Source: CAZSHG01 sp964606695 [NCBI: uncultured bacterium] (lineage in GTDB: Bacteria > UBP14 > UBA6098). From it: a DNA stretch of 30,126 nucleotides. The translations under genes and the position numbers were made by a program. Each line of letters begins with the position of its first letter. Position 1 is the stretch's first letter. The DNA lies in the NCBI GenBank assembly GCA_964606695.1, contig CAZSHG010000034.1:1-30126 (forward strand), written 5' to 3'. Shown here piece by piece: positions 1-8,776 of this stretch. The notes under the pieces were generated by a model. It searched no databases. It saw only the letters and a list, made by a program, of their open reading frames with translations, and was not told the origin of the DNA.

Positions 1-42
1 GGCTAAATCCTGACCTTTGTGAACTCTATCTAATAACTTCCC

Positions 43-2106
43 GTGTGGAAATTAGCTATACAACCTTTTGAAAAATCCAACGTTCCAATCGAGGAACTAA
101 ACGGTGTCGGTCCCGCCAGAGCAAATCTACTGCGCGAGAATGGTATAGCGTCGATCTTCGACCTCATCCTCGAATTCCCGCGACGATATATCCATCGCAA
201 GACCGCGATTCCTATCGCCGAGGTCGAGGAAGACGAATTCGTAACAATACTCGGCGAAGTGCGGTCGGTCGATTTCCACCGTAAAGGCTCCACGGGGACA
301 CTCAGGATAAATATCTGCGACGAATCGGGTGTCGCCCGCTTATTTTTTTTCAAAACGCCCGGATGGCGGGCGGCGCAATTCGAGAAGGGGCAAGAGGTTC
401 TGGCCTGGGGGAAGGCGAAGTTTGAAAAGGGAAAACCGCTTTTCGCCCATCCCGATTATGAATTCACATCGGAAGGCGATAGCAAAATAAACCCCGTCTA
501 TAGCGTTTTTGAAGGCGACGATGGAATAAAAATCGGCCAAAAATTACACGCGCGTCTCGTCCGTAATGCACTCGCCGAAATCGACGACTTCTACGATCCA
601 ATACCGAAGAAGATTATCGAGGAAATGGATCTGCCGCCGCTGAGCGAAGCAATCGAAAAGATACACTTCCCGGGATTTTTCGAAGAATACGAATTGGCGA
701 AACGGCGTCTCGCTTTCGATGAACTTCTCTTCTTGCAGTTGATCTTCGCGCAGAGGCGACACAGGGCAAGTATCGACAGGACAGCGCCGGAAATCTTCCC
801 GGCGTTGAAATACGTTTCCATGATGAATCGTCTGCCCTTCGATTTGACTGAAGGTCAGAATCAGGCTCTCGCTGAAATCATTAGAAAACTAACCGAATCC
901 GGAAGGTCAGCCATGCTTCTCTCCGGAGACGTAGGTTCGGGGAAAACAGTAGTCGCGTTGCTTGCCGCCATCGCTACGGCGGACAGCGGTTGCCAGACCG
1001 TGATAATCATCCCCAGCTTGCTGGTGGCGCGCCAACATGCCGATACAATCGCCGATTTAACAAAAGGTTCGGATATTTCGGTAGGCCTTCTGACCGGCGA
1101 ATCACAATCTCCCGCGCTACACAATGCCATGATTTCCGGCGAGGTGGATATCGTCGTAGGAACACAGGCGTTGTTATCCGAGGGTATCGAATTTAATAAA
1201 CTCGGTCTCGTAATAATCGATGAGCAACACCTGATGGGAGTGGAACAAAGACTGAAACTCCCGGAACGCGCCGGCGCAAATGTTTTGATGCTTTCCGCTA
1301 CACCTATCCCCCGTTCAACAGCCCTTGCTTTCTTCGGCGATCTTGATCTTGTCGAAATACGCGGTTATCCCGAAAAGCGAGCGGGAACTAAAACCTACAT
1401 GCGAAATCCGAAAAACCGCCGGGCTATCTGGGATTTCATCGAGGAACGGATAAAAGCTGGAGAGCGCGCGTTTATTGTTTTTCCGCGAATCGAGGGCGAC
1501 GATTTCCCATCGCTGGAATACGGTTTCGAAAGGCTCCGCGAACGGTTCGGAGATAAGATCGGGAAGGTCCATGGCGGCTTTCGAGAGAGCGAAAAGAACG
1601 CCGCTATAGCTAAATTCCGTTCTGGTGAAACCCCGATATTAGCCGCGACGACTGTTATCAGCGTGGGAATCGACGTGCCGACGGCCAGCGTAATGGTCAT
1701 CGAAGGCGCGGACAAATTCGGGTTGGCGCAGTTACATCAGCTTCGCGGAAGAGTCGGCAGATCGAGCGTTGAAGGATATTGTATATTGATGACAGACAAA
1801 CCGAAATCCAGCGTCTCATCGAGACGATTGGCGCGGTTCGCATCGGTCGAAAACGGACTGGAGATAGCGCAAATTGATCTCGAAAACCGCGGCGAGGGTC
1901 ATTTATTGAAGATTTCTCAATCGGGCAAAAATGAATTTATATTCGCCGAACCATTGCAAATGCGGAATTTGTTGGACAAAGCAAAGGAAATCGCAATCCA
2001 AATCATAAAAAAAGACCCTGAACTTAAAACTGACAAAAACACTGGACTAAAGCAAAGTATTTATTATATTTATAGTGCAGGGGAGGTTTTGAGAAACGGC
2101 GTATGA
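43..2106 (+). CDS. recG: ATP-dependent DNA helicase RecG
   Basis: This is the superfamily 2 helicase RecG, which remodels stalled replication forks and branched recombination intermediates in the cytoplasm. At 687 residues it is the usual length. The wedge (OB-fold) domain lies at about residues 60-155. A Q-motif-like PFDLTEGQ precedes the Walker A GDVGSGKT (about 295-302). The Walker B box is DEQH (393-396), followed by SAT (418-420) and the motif VI region QLHQLRGRVGR. The start is GTG at 43; two in-frame stops (TAATAA, 31-36) lie just upstream and no Shine-Dalgarno is evident. Two usually conserved stretches differ from my memory of the family: HLMGVEQR where HRFGVEQR is usual, and GTQALL where GTHALI is usual. 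It is the first gene of a + strand run; the next gene starts 10 bases after its stop. The family call is secure. Confidence 0.95.
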   Translation: MWKLAIQPFEKSNVPIEELNGVGPARANLLRENGIASIFDLILEFPRRYIHRKTAIPIAEVEEDEFVTILGEVRSVDFHRKGSTGTLRINICDESGVARLFFFKTPGWRAAQFEKGQEVLAWGKAKFEKGKPLFAHPDYEFTSEGDSKINPVYSVFEGDDGIKIGQKLHARLVRNALAEIDDFYDPIPKKIIEEMDLPPLSEAIEKIHFPGFFEEYELAKRRLAFDELLFLQLIFAQRRHRASIDRTAPEIFPALKYVSMMNRLPFDLTEGQNQALAEIIRKLTESGRSAMLLSGDVGSGKTVVALLAAIATADSGCQTVIIIPSLLVARQHADTIADLTKGSDISVGLLTGESQSPALHNAMISGEVDIVVGTQALLSEGIEFNKLGLVIIDEQHLMGVEQRLKLPERAGANVLMLSATPIPRSTALAFFGDLDLVEIRGYPEKRAGTKTYMRNPKNRRAIWDFIEERIKAGERAFIVFPRIEGDDFPSLEYGFERLRERFGDKIGKVHGGFRESEKNAAIAKFRSGETPILAATTVISVGIDVPTASVMVIEGADKFGLAQLHQLRGRVGRSSVEGYCILMTDKPKSSVSSRRLARFASVENGLEIAQIDLENRGEGHLLKISQSGKNEFIFAEPLQMRNLLDKAKEIAIQIIKKDPELKTDKNTGLKQSIYYIYSAGEVLRNGV

Positions 2107-2116
2107 GGTAATTGGT

Positions 2117-5100
2117 ATGCCGAATGAAGAGAAATCACAGCAGACTTTACGAGAAGAAACCGACGGTAAATCGGTAGAAGAACTGCGGAAACTCGCTTTT
2201 ACCGATGAATTAACCGGTCTTATGAATCGCAGGTTTCTTCGTAACAGATTGCCGACTTATATCAAACAGGCGGAATCCGCGTCCAGCGAAGTAACGCTTT
2301 CCATTCTCGATTTAGACGGATTCAAGCAGGTAAACGACACTTACGGTCACCTGGCGGGAGATCAAATCCTCAAGACTTTCGCAGGTCATCTGGAATCCGC
2401 GGTTAGCCACAATGCAATACCAATAAGATTCGCCGGCGACGAATTCGTTGCGATATTTAACGGCCAGGATAAGAAAGACGCGAAGGAAGCGTTAGATCGA
2501 TTAATAACCAAACTACAGGAAAACCCCGTCGAAATAGGCGACGGGAAAAAAGTTACGATAAACGTAAGTATTGGAGTAGCTAATTATCCGACCGACGCGT
2601 CGGAATCCGATCTACTCTTCAGGCGCGCCGACGAAGCTCTCTATTACGCCAAAGATGCCGGAAAGAACAGGGTAGTCTCGTATCCCGACGAGGGCAAATT
2701 AATCGCGCCGGGCAATATTTCCACCATTTTCCCGATAAGTCATACTGTTGGTTTTGGAAAAATACTCCACGAACTGGGCATGATTACTATTAACCGAATT
2801 ATCGGTTCGGAAATCGAACCCGAATTACCGGTTGTTTTCGGTTCCAGGGGAAGTGGAAAATCGAGGTTGCTTTCGGAACTATGCAAAAAGGCGACCAAAA
2901 TCGGCAGGAGAGTTATTCGACTCGCAAGCGTGCCGGGAAATAATAGGCCCTATTACGCTCTTACAAGAGCTTTTGGCGAAGCGCTTCGTAATGACGTTCT
3001 ACTAACCAAAGACCTGGCAAAAGAACTCGAACCTCAAGAACTTACTGTCCTTGTCGAGGATATTCCCGAGTTACAGGAATACGTAAGCGAACGGAACGAA
3101 AAAGAAATCTCCGGCGACAGAGACACCTTGCTATTCAAAGCTTTGAATAGCATACTTTTTGGATTATTAAGGGATAATCGGGCATTATTAGTCGTAGATG
3201 ACGCACATGATATGGATCAGATATCATTACAATTCCTCGATTCATTCCTCGCCGAATTTCCCGGAAGCGAAATAGACCTTGTCTTCGCTTTGAACGCCGA
3301 CGACGCCGACGAAAAAGAAGAGAATATGACCAATCTGCTGGGTAATCTGTCCAGGTTCGCTCAGTTAGCAACGGTTACGAGTTTCGAAATCCCCCCTTTG
3401 AAAAAACCGGGTATCGCTTCTATGCTACAGGAAGTTACTGGACTTCAGGACATCCCGGAAGAACTGCTCAACGTTTTGAAGGAGCGTTCCGAAGGCAATC
3501 CGCTATTTCTGGAAGAACTCATGCAATTGATTATCGAACGGGGTATAATCGATTACGATGGAACGAAGTGGGTAGTCCATGAGTTTTCCCCAGATGATAT
3601 ACCGTCTTCGCTGGATAAGGTCCTCGAGGAGAGATCCAAAAGGCTTACCGATATCGAAAAAGACGTCCTTAAAAAGGCGTCCATCATAGGGGAAACTTTT
3701 GATATTCGTGTCCTCGCGGAGATGTGCGAAAGAAACGAGGGGGAAGTCTTAAAAGACCTCGAAAAACCCAGAAGAGCACACATAATCTATGAGGTTAGAG
3801 GACGGGAAAACGAGTTCGCTTTCCACTCGAAATCCACGATGAGTGTTTTTTACTCGATGGTAGAGGAACAGGCTCTCAAAAAGGCACACCGTGAGGTGGC
3901 CGATCTCGAACTGGATATCAACAAGGGACACGAGGAGGAAGTTTACGGCAAAGTCGCCAAACATTACCAGAAAGCCGGCGATTGGAGTAGTGCCGCAAGG
4001 ATTATCGCTACGTCCCGAAACCGTTATGCCAAAGCCAGGATACCTGAAGCCACGCGACGAATGCTCCAGAGGAGGGCTTTTGAGGCCGATATGGCGCGGG
4101 AAAGCCCTCTGGAAAAGGAAGATATCGCTCGCGCAATAAAAGTCCTGAGGCATATCAAGGTTACAATGCAGGCTTTGCGGCTTTATCCGAGGGAAAACGA
4201 GAATGTTGGGAAAGCACTCGATAAATCTTATCAGGGAATCACCTCGTTCTTCGATATAACTGAAGTCCTGACTTTCTCCGTAACAAGTGACGATATTCTG
4301 GTAAATGGGCAAAGCCCCGGTCCCGAAGATAACGACCATAATCTGGCTATGGAATTCAAACAACTTCTGTCGCCTTTCGCGCTCCAGGGCATAGTATTTA
4401 CAAGAGGTTTAACGAAGAACGAACTGGAAGCTTTTCTTGAAATATTCAAATCTAAACCGGAGAATGTGGTCGATCAGTGGGAGGATATTCTCGTCGAAAA
4501 GAAGTTATTACACGTAAGACCGGACCGCAAGATATACGTGGCTTTAGGGCAGAGCAAAGTCAATCTGGGCAGTCAGGTAATTACGGTTGATACCGCCACG
4601 TCGGATGGCTCAGCCGACTCGGAAGCCGCTCAAGCCGCCCTAAACTCCATACGAAATTTACTCGACGAATTCCAGAACAAAAGCAAGGAGCTTCTGAAAA
4701 ACCTAAACCAGGACCGGGGCGCTTCCGAGGAAATCGACAAACTAATTTCACTACTCCAGGAAGTTACTACATACGTTCCCGAGGAATACAAAGCTAAGAA
4801 AACTAAACAACCACAGGAAGAACAAAGCGATATAGAAGATATTACAGGCGACGCATTCGAGGAAGTTGTAGAAATCGCCAAAGAAGAACCGACCGTAGAA
4901 ATAACGGAATCCGTCAAACACGAACCTGCGGGAACACAACAAATAGAAACGTGGATTGCGAGTTTGAAAAGCAAGAATAAAGTTACCAGGGCAAGAGCCG
5001 CCCAGAAGCTTTTGGAACAGGGCAAACTCGCCCTTAATCCGTGCATCAAAGCAATAACAAACGAAACCGACCATAACACAAGGCAATTACTCACATCCAT

Positions 5101-5722
5101 TATTAGAAGGATTGGTAAGTCGGGTGAATTCGTCTTTGCAAGCGCTATTAATCATACCCCCGATAATAAAGGTCTCGAAAGGTTGCTTTCGGTAACAGAT
5201 GCTTTTTCGGACAGCAGTATCGTTGGAGACGCGCTTGGCACGGCTGTTCGAAATCCCGATAAGGAAGTCCAGAAAGCCGCTATTAGAGCTTTGATTAACT
5301 TCCCGGACGACGTTAAATGCAGTGCGGCTATAATTGCGCTCTCTTCGCCCGATATCGAAATTAACGCGCTGGGTATATATATTATTGGGGTTTTTAAGAT
5401 AAGACGCTTATTTACGAGACTCACGGAATTCGTATCCCTGGAAAAACTCAGGGAAACGAAAAATATTTCGCTTGCGATAACTGTCATCAGGTCATTAGGT
5501 TATTTTGATACGGATGAAGCAGTCGAAAGCCTGCAAAATTTGGTTTTATCCGACAAAGCTATGAAACTGCCAAACAGAATAAGAGTCGAAAGTTTATCGT
5601 CTCTGGGAAGGATAGGGTCGGGTAAGTCTATGAACATTATTAAAAAAGTCGCGAAAAATAGTAACGACCCAAACGCCGAGGATGCCCGCGCAATCCTGGC
5701 GAAAATAAGCGGACAAAAATAA
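2117..5722 (+). CDS. GGDEF domain fused to STAND-like AAA ATPase and C-terminal HEAT repeats
   Basis: A 1,201-residue multidomain signalling protein with no signal peptide or membrane segment, so probably cytosolic. Residues about 25-190 form a GGDEF (diguanylate cyclase) domain with DELTGLMNRR, the metal-binding region LDLDGFKQVND and the signature RFAGDEF (AGDEF at 106-110); AGDEF variants are often active. Residues about 215-560 form a predicted ATPase of the type fused to adenylate cyclases and PknK/MalT-like regulators, with Walker A GSRGSGKS (242-249) and Walker B LLVVDDAHD (about 357-365). A helical region follows, then a segment around 690-830 that I do not recognise, an acidic low-complexity linker (about 880-935), and HEAT-like repeats to the end. 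GAGG lies 8 bases before the ATG. The inferred role is a c-di-GMP enzyme or sensor controlled by an ATP-dependent switch and a protein-binding tail; its input is unknown. Confidence 0.85.
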   Translation: MPNEEKSQQTLREETDGKSVEELRKLAFTDELTGLMNRRFLRNRLPTYIKQAESASSEVTLSILDLDGFKQVNDTYGHLAGDQILKTFAGHLESAVSHNAIPIRFAGDEFVAIFNGQDKKDAKEALDRLITKLQENPVEIGDGKKVTINVSIGVANYPTDASESDLLFRRADEALYYAKDAGKNRVVSYPDEGKLIAPGNISTIFPISHTVGFGKILHELGMITINRIIGSEIEPELPVVFGSRGSGKSRLLSELCKKATKIGRRVIRLASVPGNNRPYYALTRAFGEALRNDVLLTKDLAKELEPQELTVLVEDIPELQEYVSERNEKEISGDRDTLLFKALNSILFGLLRDNRALLVVDDAHDMDQISLQFLDSFLAEFPGSEIDLVFALNADDADEKEENMTNLLGNLSRFAQLATVTSFEIPPLKKPGIASMLQEVTGLQDIPEELLNVLKERSEGNPLFLEELMQLIIERGIIDYDGTKWVVHEFSPDDIPSSLDKVLEERSKRLTDIEKDVLKKASIIGETFDIRVLAEMCERNEGEVLKDLEKPRRAHIIYEVRGRENEFAFHSKSTMSVFYSMVEEQALKKAHREVADLELDINKGHEEEVYGKVAKHYQKAGDWSSAARIIATSRNRYAKARIPEATRRMLQRRAFEADMARESPLEKEDIARAIKVLRHIKVTMQALRLYPRENENVGKALDKSYQGITSFFDITEVLTFSVTSDDILVNGQSPGPEDNDHNLAMEFKQLLSPFALQGIVFTRGLTKNELEAFLEIFKSKPENVVDQWEDILVEKKLLHVRPDRKIYVALGQSKVNLGSQVITVDTATSDGSADSEAAQAALNSIRNLLDEFQNKSKELLKNLNQDRGASEEIDKLISLLQEVTTYVPEEYKAKKTKQPQEEQSDIEDITGDAFEEVVEIAKEEPTVEITESVKHEPAGTQQIETWIASLKSKNKVTRARAAQKLLEQGKLALNPCIKAITNETDHNTRQLLTSIIRRIGKSGEFVFASAINHTPDNKGLERLLSVTDAFSDSSIVGDALGTAVRNPDKEVQKAAIRALINFPDDVKCSAAIIALSSPDIEINALGIYIIGVFKIRRLFTRLTEFVSLEKLRETKNISLAITVIRSLGYFDTDEAVESLQNLVLSDKAMKLPNRIRVESLSSLGRIGSGKSMNIIKKVAKNSNDPNAEDARAILAKISGQK

Positions 5723-5733
5723 GAGGAGATTTA

Positions 5734-6306
5734 ATGAGCATAACGAGAATGGCATTCAAGTTCCTGGAGGAAAAAAGAACTCTGTCTGGAGATGAGATGT
5801 TCCCGCATTGGGCGCTGAGGAATTTCGGTCTGTTAGGGGATTCGATCGTATCTTTTATCGGAGATTTCAAAGTGCCCCCGGAACGTTGGATCGATATCGA
5901 CAGCATAATGCACGGGAATAATTTTCCCGATACGGAGATGTTGCATTTCGTAATCGAACATTTCGGGAGTAGCCTCCAGGAAACCGTTTTAAGGCAGTCG
6001 TTATTGGTCTCGATCCTCGAAGAAAAATTACTTCACAGGATAAAATCCAACGATCATCAATTGACTCGCCTTGGTGATGATCTATTTGACAGTGAAAACA
6101 GATTGAGTATAACCGCTGTTGGTAGCACACTTGTTTCGACGAAAATACATATCGGCGTTTTCACAAAGTCGCCAGGCAAGAACTACCACGGCCTGGAAGA
6201 TTATGGCGTTATACCCGAAGAGCTTTCCGAAGTAGTCGTTTGCCAGTATTGCGCCGAAATGCGAAGACTCGCCGAGAAAACCTGGAAAGTCAAACCAATC
6301 ATATAG
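5734..6306 (+). CDS. DUF366 family protein
   Basis: A 190-residue cytosolic protein that I place in DUF366, a family first described from archaea and present in some bacteria. The recognisable pattern is an N-terminal HWALRNFGLLGDSIVSFIGD, then a middle segment with VIEHFGSSLQETVLRQSLLV, then RLGDDLF and a hydrophobic TAVGSTLVSTKIHIGVF. The conserved FG-x-x-GDSIV and LRQ motifs are both there. No catalytic activity is established for the family and none is proposed here. A clear ribosome binding site (GAGGAG) precedes the ATG, and the gene starts 12 bases after the GGDEF/HEAT gene, so the two are probably co-transcribed. The C-terminus carries CQYCAEM, a CxxC pair that might bind a metal. The family call is from memory of the motif. 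Confidence 0.72.
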   Translation: MSITRMAFKFLEEKRTLSGDEMFPHWALRNFGLLGDSIVSFIGDFKVPPERWIDIDSIMHGNNFPDTEMLHFVIEHFGSSLQETVLRQSLLVSILEEKLLHRIKSNDHQLTRLGDDLFDSENRLSITAVGSTLVSTKIHIGVFTKSPGKNYHGLEDYGVIPEELSEVVVCQYCAEMRRLAEKTWKVKPII

Positions 6307-6317
6307 CTGGAGTTCAA

Positions 6318-6596
6318 ATGGACGAAGAGAGGATCAAGACTACCGAAAAAAGCATGATATTCTTCGATCTGCTGGTTTTATTGCGGGAATTGGTTCGATC
6401 TCAGCTCGGCCTCATCGCAGATCCAAAATCGGGCGAAATTCATACAGATATTGCTTCAGCGAGAAGATTGGTCGATATGATCGTTATATTGAAAGAAAAG
6501 ACCGAGGGCAACCTGAATGAACAGGAACAGCAGGTCGTGAACAACCTTATATCCGAACTCCGGATGGCCTGCGTAAAAGCCGACAAACCTGCTTGA
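6318..6596 (+). CDS. DUF1844 domain protein
   Basis: A 92-residue protein matching DUF1844: a hydrophobic helix (MIFFDLLVLLRELVRSQLGL), then a patch around SARRLVDMIVILKEKT, then the hallmark EGNLNEQEQQVVNNLISELR. The family is small, widespread and of unknown function. I chose the ATG at 6318 because GGAG lies 7 bases upstream. A longer reading from an ATG at 6240 would overlap the DUF366 gene by 67 bases and has no support. There is no signal peptide. It lies 11 bases after the DUF366 stop and just before the methyltransferase gene, probably within one transcript. Confidence 0.8.
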   Translation: MDEERIKTTEKSMIFFDLLVLLRELVRSQLGLIADPKSGEIHTDIASARRLVDMIVILKEKTEGNLNEQEQQVVNNLISELRMACVKADKPA

Positions 6597-6613
6597 GGAT
6601 GTGATAGTCCTAT

Positions 6614-7330
6614 ATGGATTGCTATATTATTAAGGTTACGGCATTAATACTGGTAGCGATAACGATAGTATGGGGAGAAGAGATGTCTGACACTACGAGA
6701 GCTGGCGAACGGGACAGTATGGTTACGAGGACTATCGAAAGGCGAGGGATTTCGGATACGGACGTCTTAAGAGCTATGAGAACGGTCAAACGTCATCGGT
6801 TCGTTCCTGAAACATACAGGAATCAAGCTTACACCGATAGACCCCTGTCTATCGGTTATAATCAGACAATTAGCCAGCCTTATATCGTCGCGTTAATGAC
6901 CGAACTCGCCGAACTCGATTCAAATAGCCGCGTTCTGGAAATCGGCACCGGCAGTGGTTATCAGGCGGCTGTTCTTGCCGAAATCGTGGATTCCGTCTAT
7001 TCGATAGAAATTATCTGTCCCCTCGCGGAAAGGGCTACCGCGATTATAGATTCTCTCGGCTATGATAACGTGAAGATAAAATGCGGCGACGGTTATAAGG
7101 GCTGGCCGGAATACGCTCCTTTCGACGCCATAATCGTTACAGCGGCTCCGGAAAAAATCCCCGAACCATTGATAGAGCAATTGAAGGTCGGCGGCAAGAT
7201 GGTTATACCGGTAGGAAGTATATATCAGGAACTGAAAACGGTTACGAAAACCGAAGAAAGCGCTTTAGTCGAGGACGTCATCCCGGTGAGGTTCGTGCCG
7301 ATGACCGGCGAAGCTCAGGACAATAAGTAA
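6614..7330 (+). CDS. pcm: Protein-L-isoaspartate O-methyltransferase, possibly exported form
   Basis: A repair methyltransferase that uses S-adenosylmethionine to methylate L-isoaspartyl residues in aged proteins. Evidence: the pre-motif [14 protein letters not shown] (about 82-95), motif [17 protein letters not shown] (about 107-122), the acidic motif after YSIEI, and [21 protein letters not shown] with GGKMVIPVG. Typical bacterial enzymes have about 210-215 residues; this reading has 238 because of an extra N-terminus ([20 protein letters not shown]) that looks like a signal peptide or anchor. The ATG at 6614 lacks a well-spaced ribosome binding site (GAGG is 15 bases away). An internal in-frame ATG at 6683 has GGGGAG 5 bases upstream and would give a cytosolic enzyme of about 215 residues. 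Both forms are possible. The family is certain; the location in the cell is not. Confidence 0.9.
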   Translation: MDCYIIKVTALILVAITIVWGEEMSDTTRAGERDSMVTRTIERRGISDTDVLRAMRTVKRHRFVPETYRNQAYTDRPLSIGYNQTISQPYIVALMTELAELDSNSRVLEIGTGSGYQAAVLAEIVDSVYSIEIICPLAERATAIIDSLGYDNVKIKCGDGYKGWPEYAPFDAIIVTAAPEKIPEPLIEQLKVGGKMVIPVGSIYQELKTVTKTEESALVEDVIPVRFVPMTGEAQDNK

Positions 7331-7331
7331 C

Positions 7332-7574
7332 TTGCGATTCCTGAAATGGATATACGGTTTTACGGCCGGTTTCGCGATATTGATTCTGCTCACCGAACTC
7401 GCCATTCAAATACTGCCAAGGGGGGATTTGAAACGGAGCATCAGCACGACCATCTCTATCTCAGAATATATGATCGACGATTTGATTTATCGAAATAATC
7501 CGTATATTATCGCCCTCGGGGCTTTGGTAATTCTCATATTACTTGTGATGCCCGAGAAAAAATTATCGAATTGA
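7332..7574 (+). CDS. Small membrane protein with two predicted helices
   Basis: An 80-residue protein I do not recognise. It has two hydrophobic segments, about residues 4-27 and 58-75, separated by a polar loop, so it should be an inner-membrane protein with two crossings. The reading begins with TTG one base after the methyltransferase stop, without a convincing ribosome binding site, so translational coupling to the upstream gene is likely. A strong start for the next gene follows 13 bases later. Its position between an enzyme and secreted-protein genes says little about function. I judge it real from its clean two-helix pattern and tight packing. Confidence 0.6.
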   Translation: MRFLKWIYGFTAGFAILILLTELAIQILPRGDLKRSISTTISISEYMIDDLIYRNNPYIIALGALVILILLVMPEKKLSN

Positions 7575-7587
7575 GAATGGAGTCGAT

Positions 7588-8775
7588 ATGAAAAAAACAT
7601 TGCTTTTTTGTCTGGCGCTGGCTCTAGCGGCCTTCTGTGCAGATAGCCTTAATGTCCGTCTGCTGGGGCGTTATACGCCCTGTTCCCCGACGGATATAAT
7701 CACCGAGGGCGACGTCGCCTATGTGGCAAATTCAAGCGGCGGATTGATGATTCTCGATGTCACAGACCCTTCTTCCATGTCTTCTCCGGGTTATTTATTC
7801 CTCTCCGGAGAGGCTTCGAGTATCGATAGAATCGGCGACTACGTTTCCCTAACCTGTTCGGATAGCACAATACAAATCCTTGACCCGTCGGATCCTGGCG
7901 ACATAGGAATAGTGGGTGAGTATTACAGCTCTTTTTCCCTTGAAAATTGTATCGTAATCGGAGACACAATCTACGCAAACGGCGGCGGTTTCGTCATCCT
8001 CGACGCTGGGGATCCTTTCTCGATTTCCCTTATCGGCGAATACAGTTCCGTTTTCGCCGCGGAAGACCTTTTTATCAAACCTCCCTATGCCTTTTTAGCC
8101 GAAGATAACTACGGCCTTTCGATACTGGATATTACTGCCCCTTCGACCCCGCTATCTTTCGAGCGATATTTCGGGCTGGAAGAATATATCCGATCGATAT
8201 ACGTCGATAGATGGAACCGTCTTTTCATCGGCACCGACGAGGAAATGATGATTTATCGCCTTTCGGGAGATAGCATTCAGCATCTGGGAAGCTGGACGTC
8301 TCCCTCTCCCGTCCTCGACATCGAGGTTGACGGCATTTACGCCTTCCTGGCCTGCGGCAACCAGGGTCTTCGCATACTCGATATCAGCGAAACGTCGTCT
8401 ATAACCGAGGCCGGCTACTATGTTCTCGGCTCGGAGATGACCGAACTCCATCTCGATTATCCGCGCATCTGGACGGTCGGCGTCCGGGCGAGAGTAAATT
8501 GTTTCGACATCACACCTTTCGCGGATGTCGAGGAAGACATCGCAAAACCTGTTATAAAGACACTCAGCGCTTCCCCTTCGCCCTTCAATTCGAGTTGTCG
8601 TATCGAAGGTTCGACGTCTCAAGCGGTGATTTACGATATTCGAGGCGCGCGCGTTGCAGATATCGAAGTCCCAGGTGTCTGGAAACCCGACGACGATTTG
8701 CCCTCCGGGATTTATCTCGTTCAACCGACCGGCTCCGGCGATTTTTCCGCGTGCCGGGTAATCCTGATGAGGTAA
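7588..8775 (+). CDS. Secreted LVIVD-repeat beta-propeller protein with T9SS-type sorting domain
   Basis: A 395-residue exported protein. Residues 1-18 form a signal peptide (MKKTLLFCLALALAAFCA). The body has at least five LVIVD-type repeats of about 40 residues, each with a core such as GGLMILDVTDPSS, FVILDAGDPFS, YGLSILDITAPST and QGLRILDISETSS; this family is predicted to form a beta-propeller. The last 65 or so residues resemble a type IX secretion type-A sorting domain: a PSPFNSS start, VIYDIRGARV in the middle and LPSGIYLVQ near the end. It should cross the outer membrane and be anchored or released at the surface. GGAG lies 6 bases before the ATG. The next gene starts one base after its stop. 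The ligand is unknown. Confidence 0.85.
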   Translation: MKKTLLFCLALALAAFCADSLNVRLLGRYTPCSPTDIITEGDVAYVANSSGGLMILDVTDPSSMSSPGYLFLSGEASSIDRIGDYVSLTCSDSTIQILDPSDPGDIGIVGEYYSSFSLENCIVIGDTIYANGGGFVILDAGDPFSISLIGEYSSVFAAEDLFIKPPYAFLAEDNYGLSILDITAPSTPLSFERYFGLEEYIRSIYVDRWNRLFIGTDEEMMIYRLSGDSIQHLGSWTSPSPVLDIEVDGIYAFLACGNQGLRILDISETSSITEAGYYVLGSEMTELHLDYPRIWTVGVRARVNCFDITPFADVEEDIAKPVIKTLSASPSPFNSSCRIEGSTSQAVIYDIRGARVADIEVPGVWKPDDDLPSGIYLVQPTGSGDFSACRVILMR

Positions 8776-8776
8776 A

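Noticed and set aside
3749-4363. 204-codon antisense frame inside the GGDEF/ATPase gene
   Set aside because: It shadows a well-supported gene on the other strand, has no domain and no ribosome binding site.
6240-6317. Longer N-terminus for the DUF1844 protein
   Set aside because: The extension overlaps the DUF366 gene by 67 bases, has no ribosome binding site and does not fit the family length; the ATG at 6318 does.
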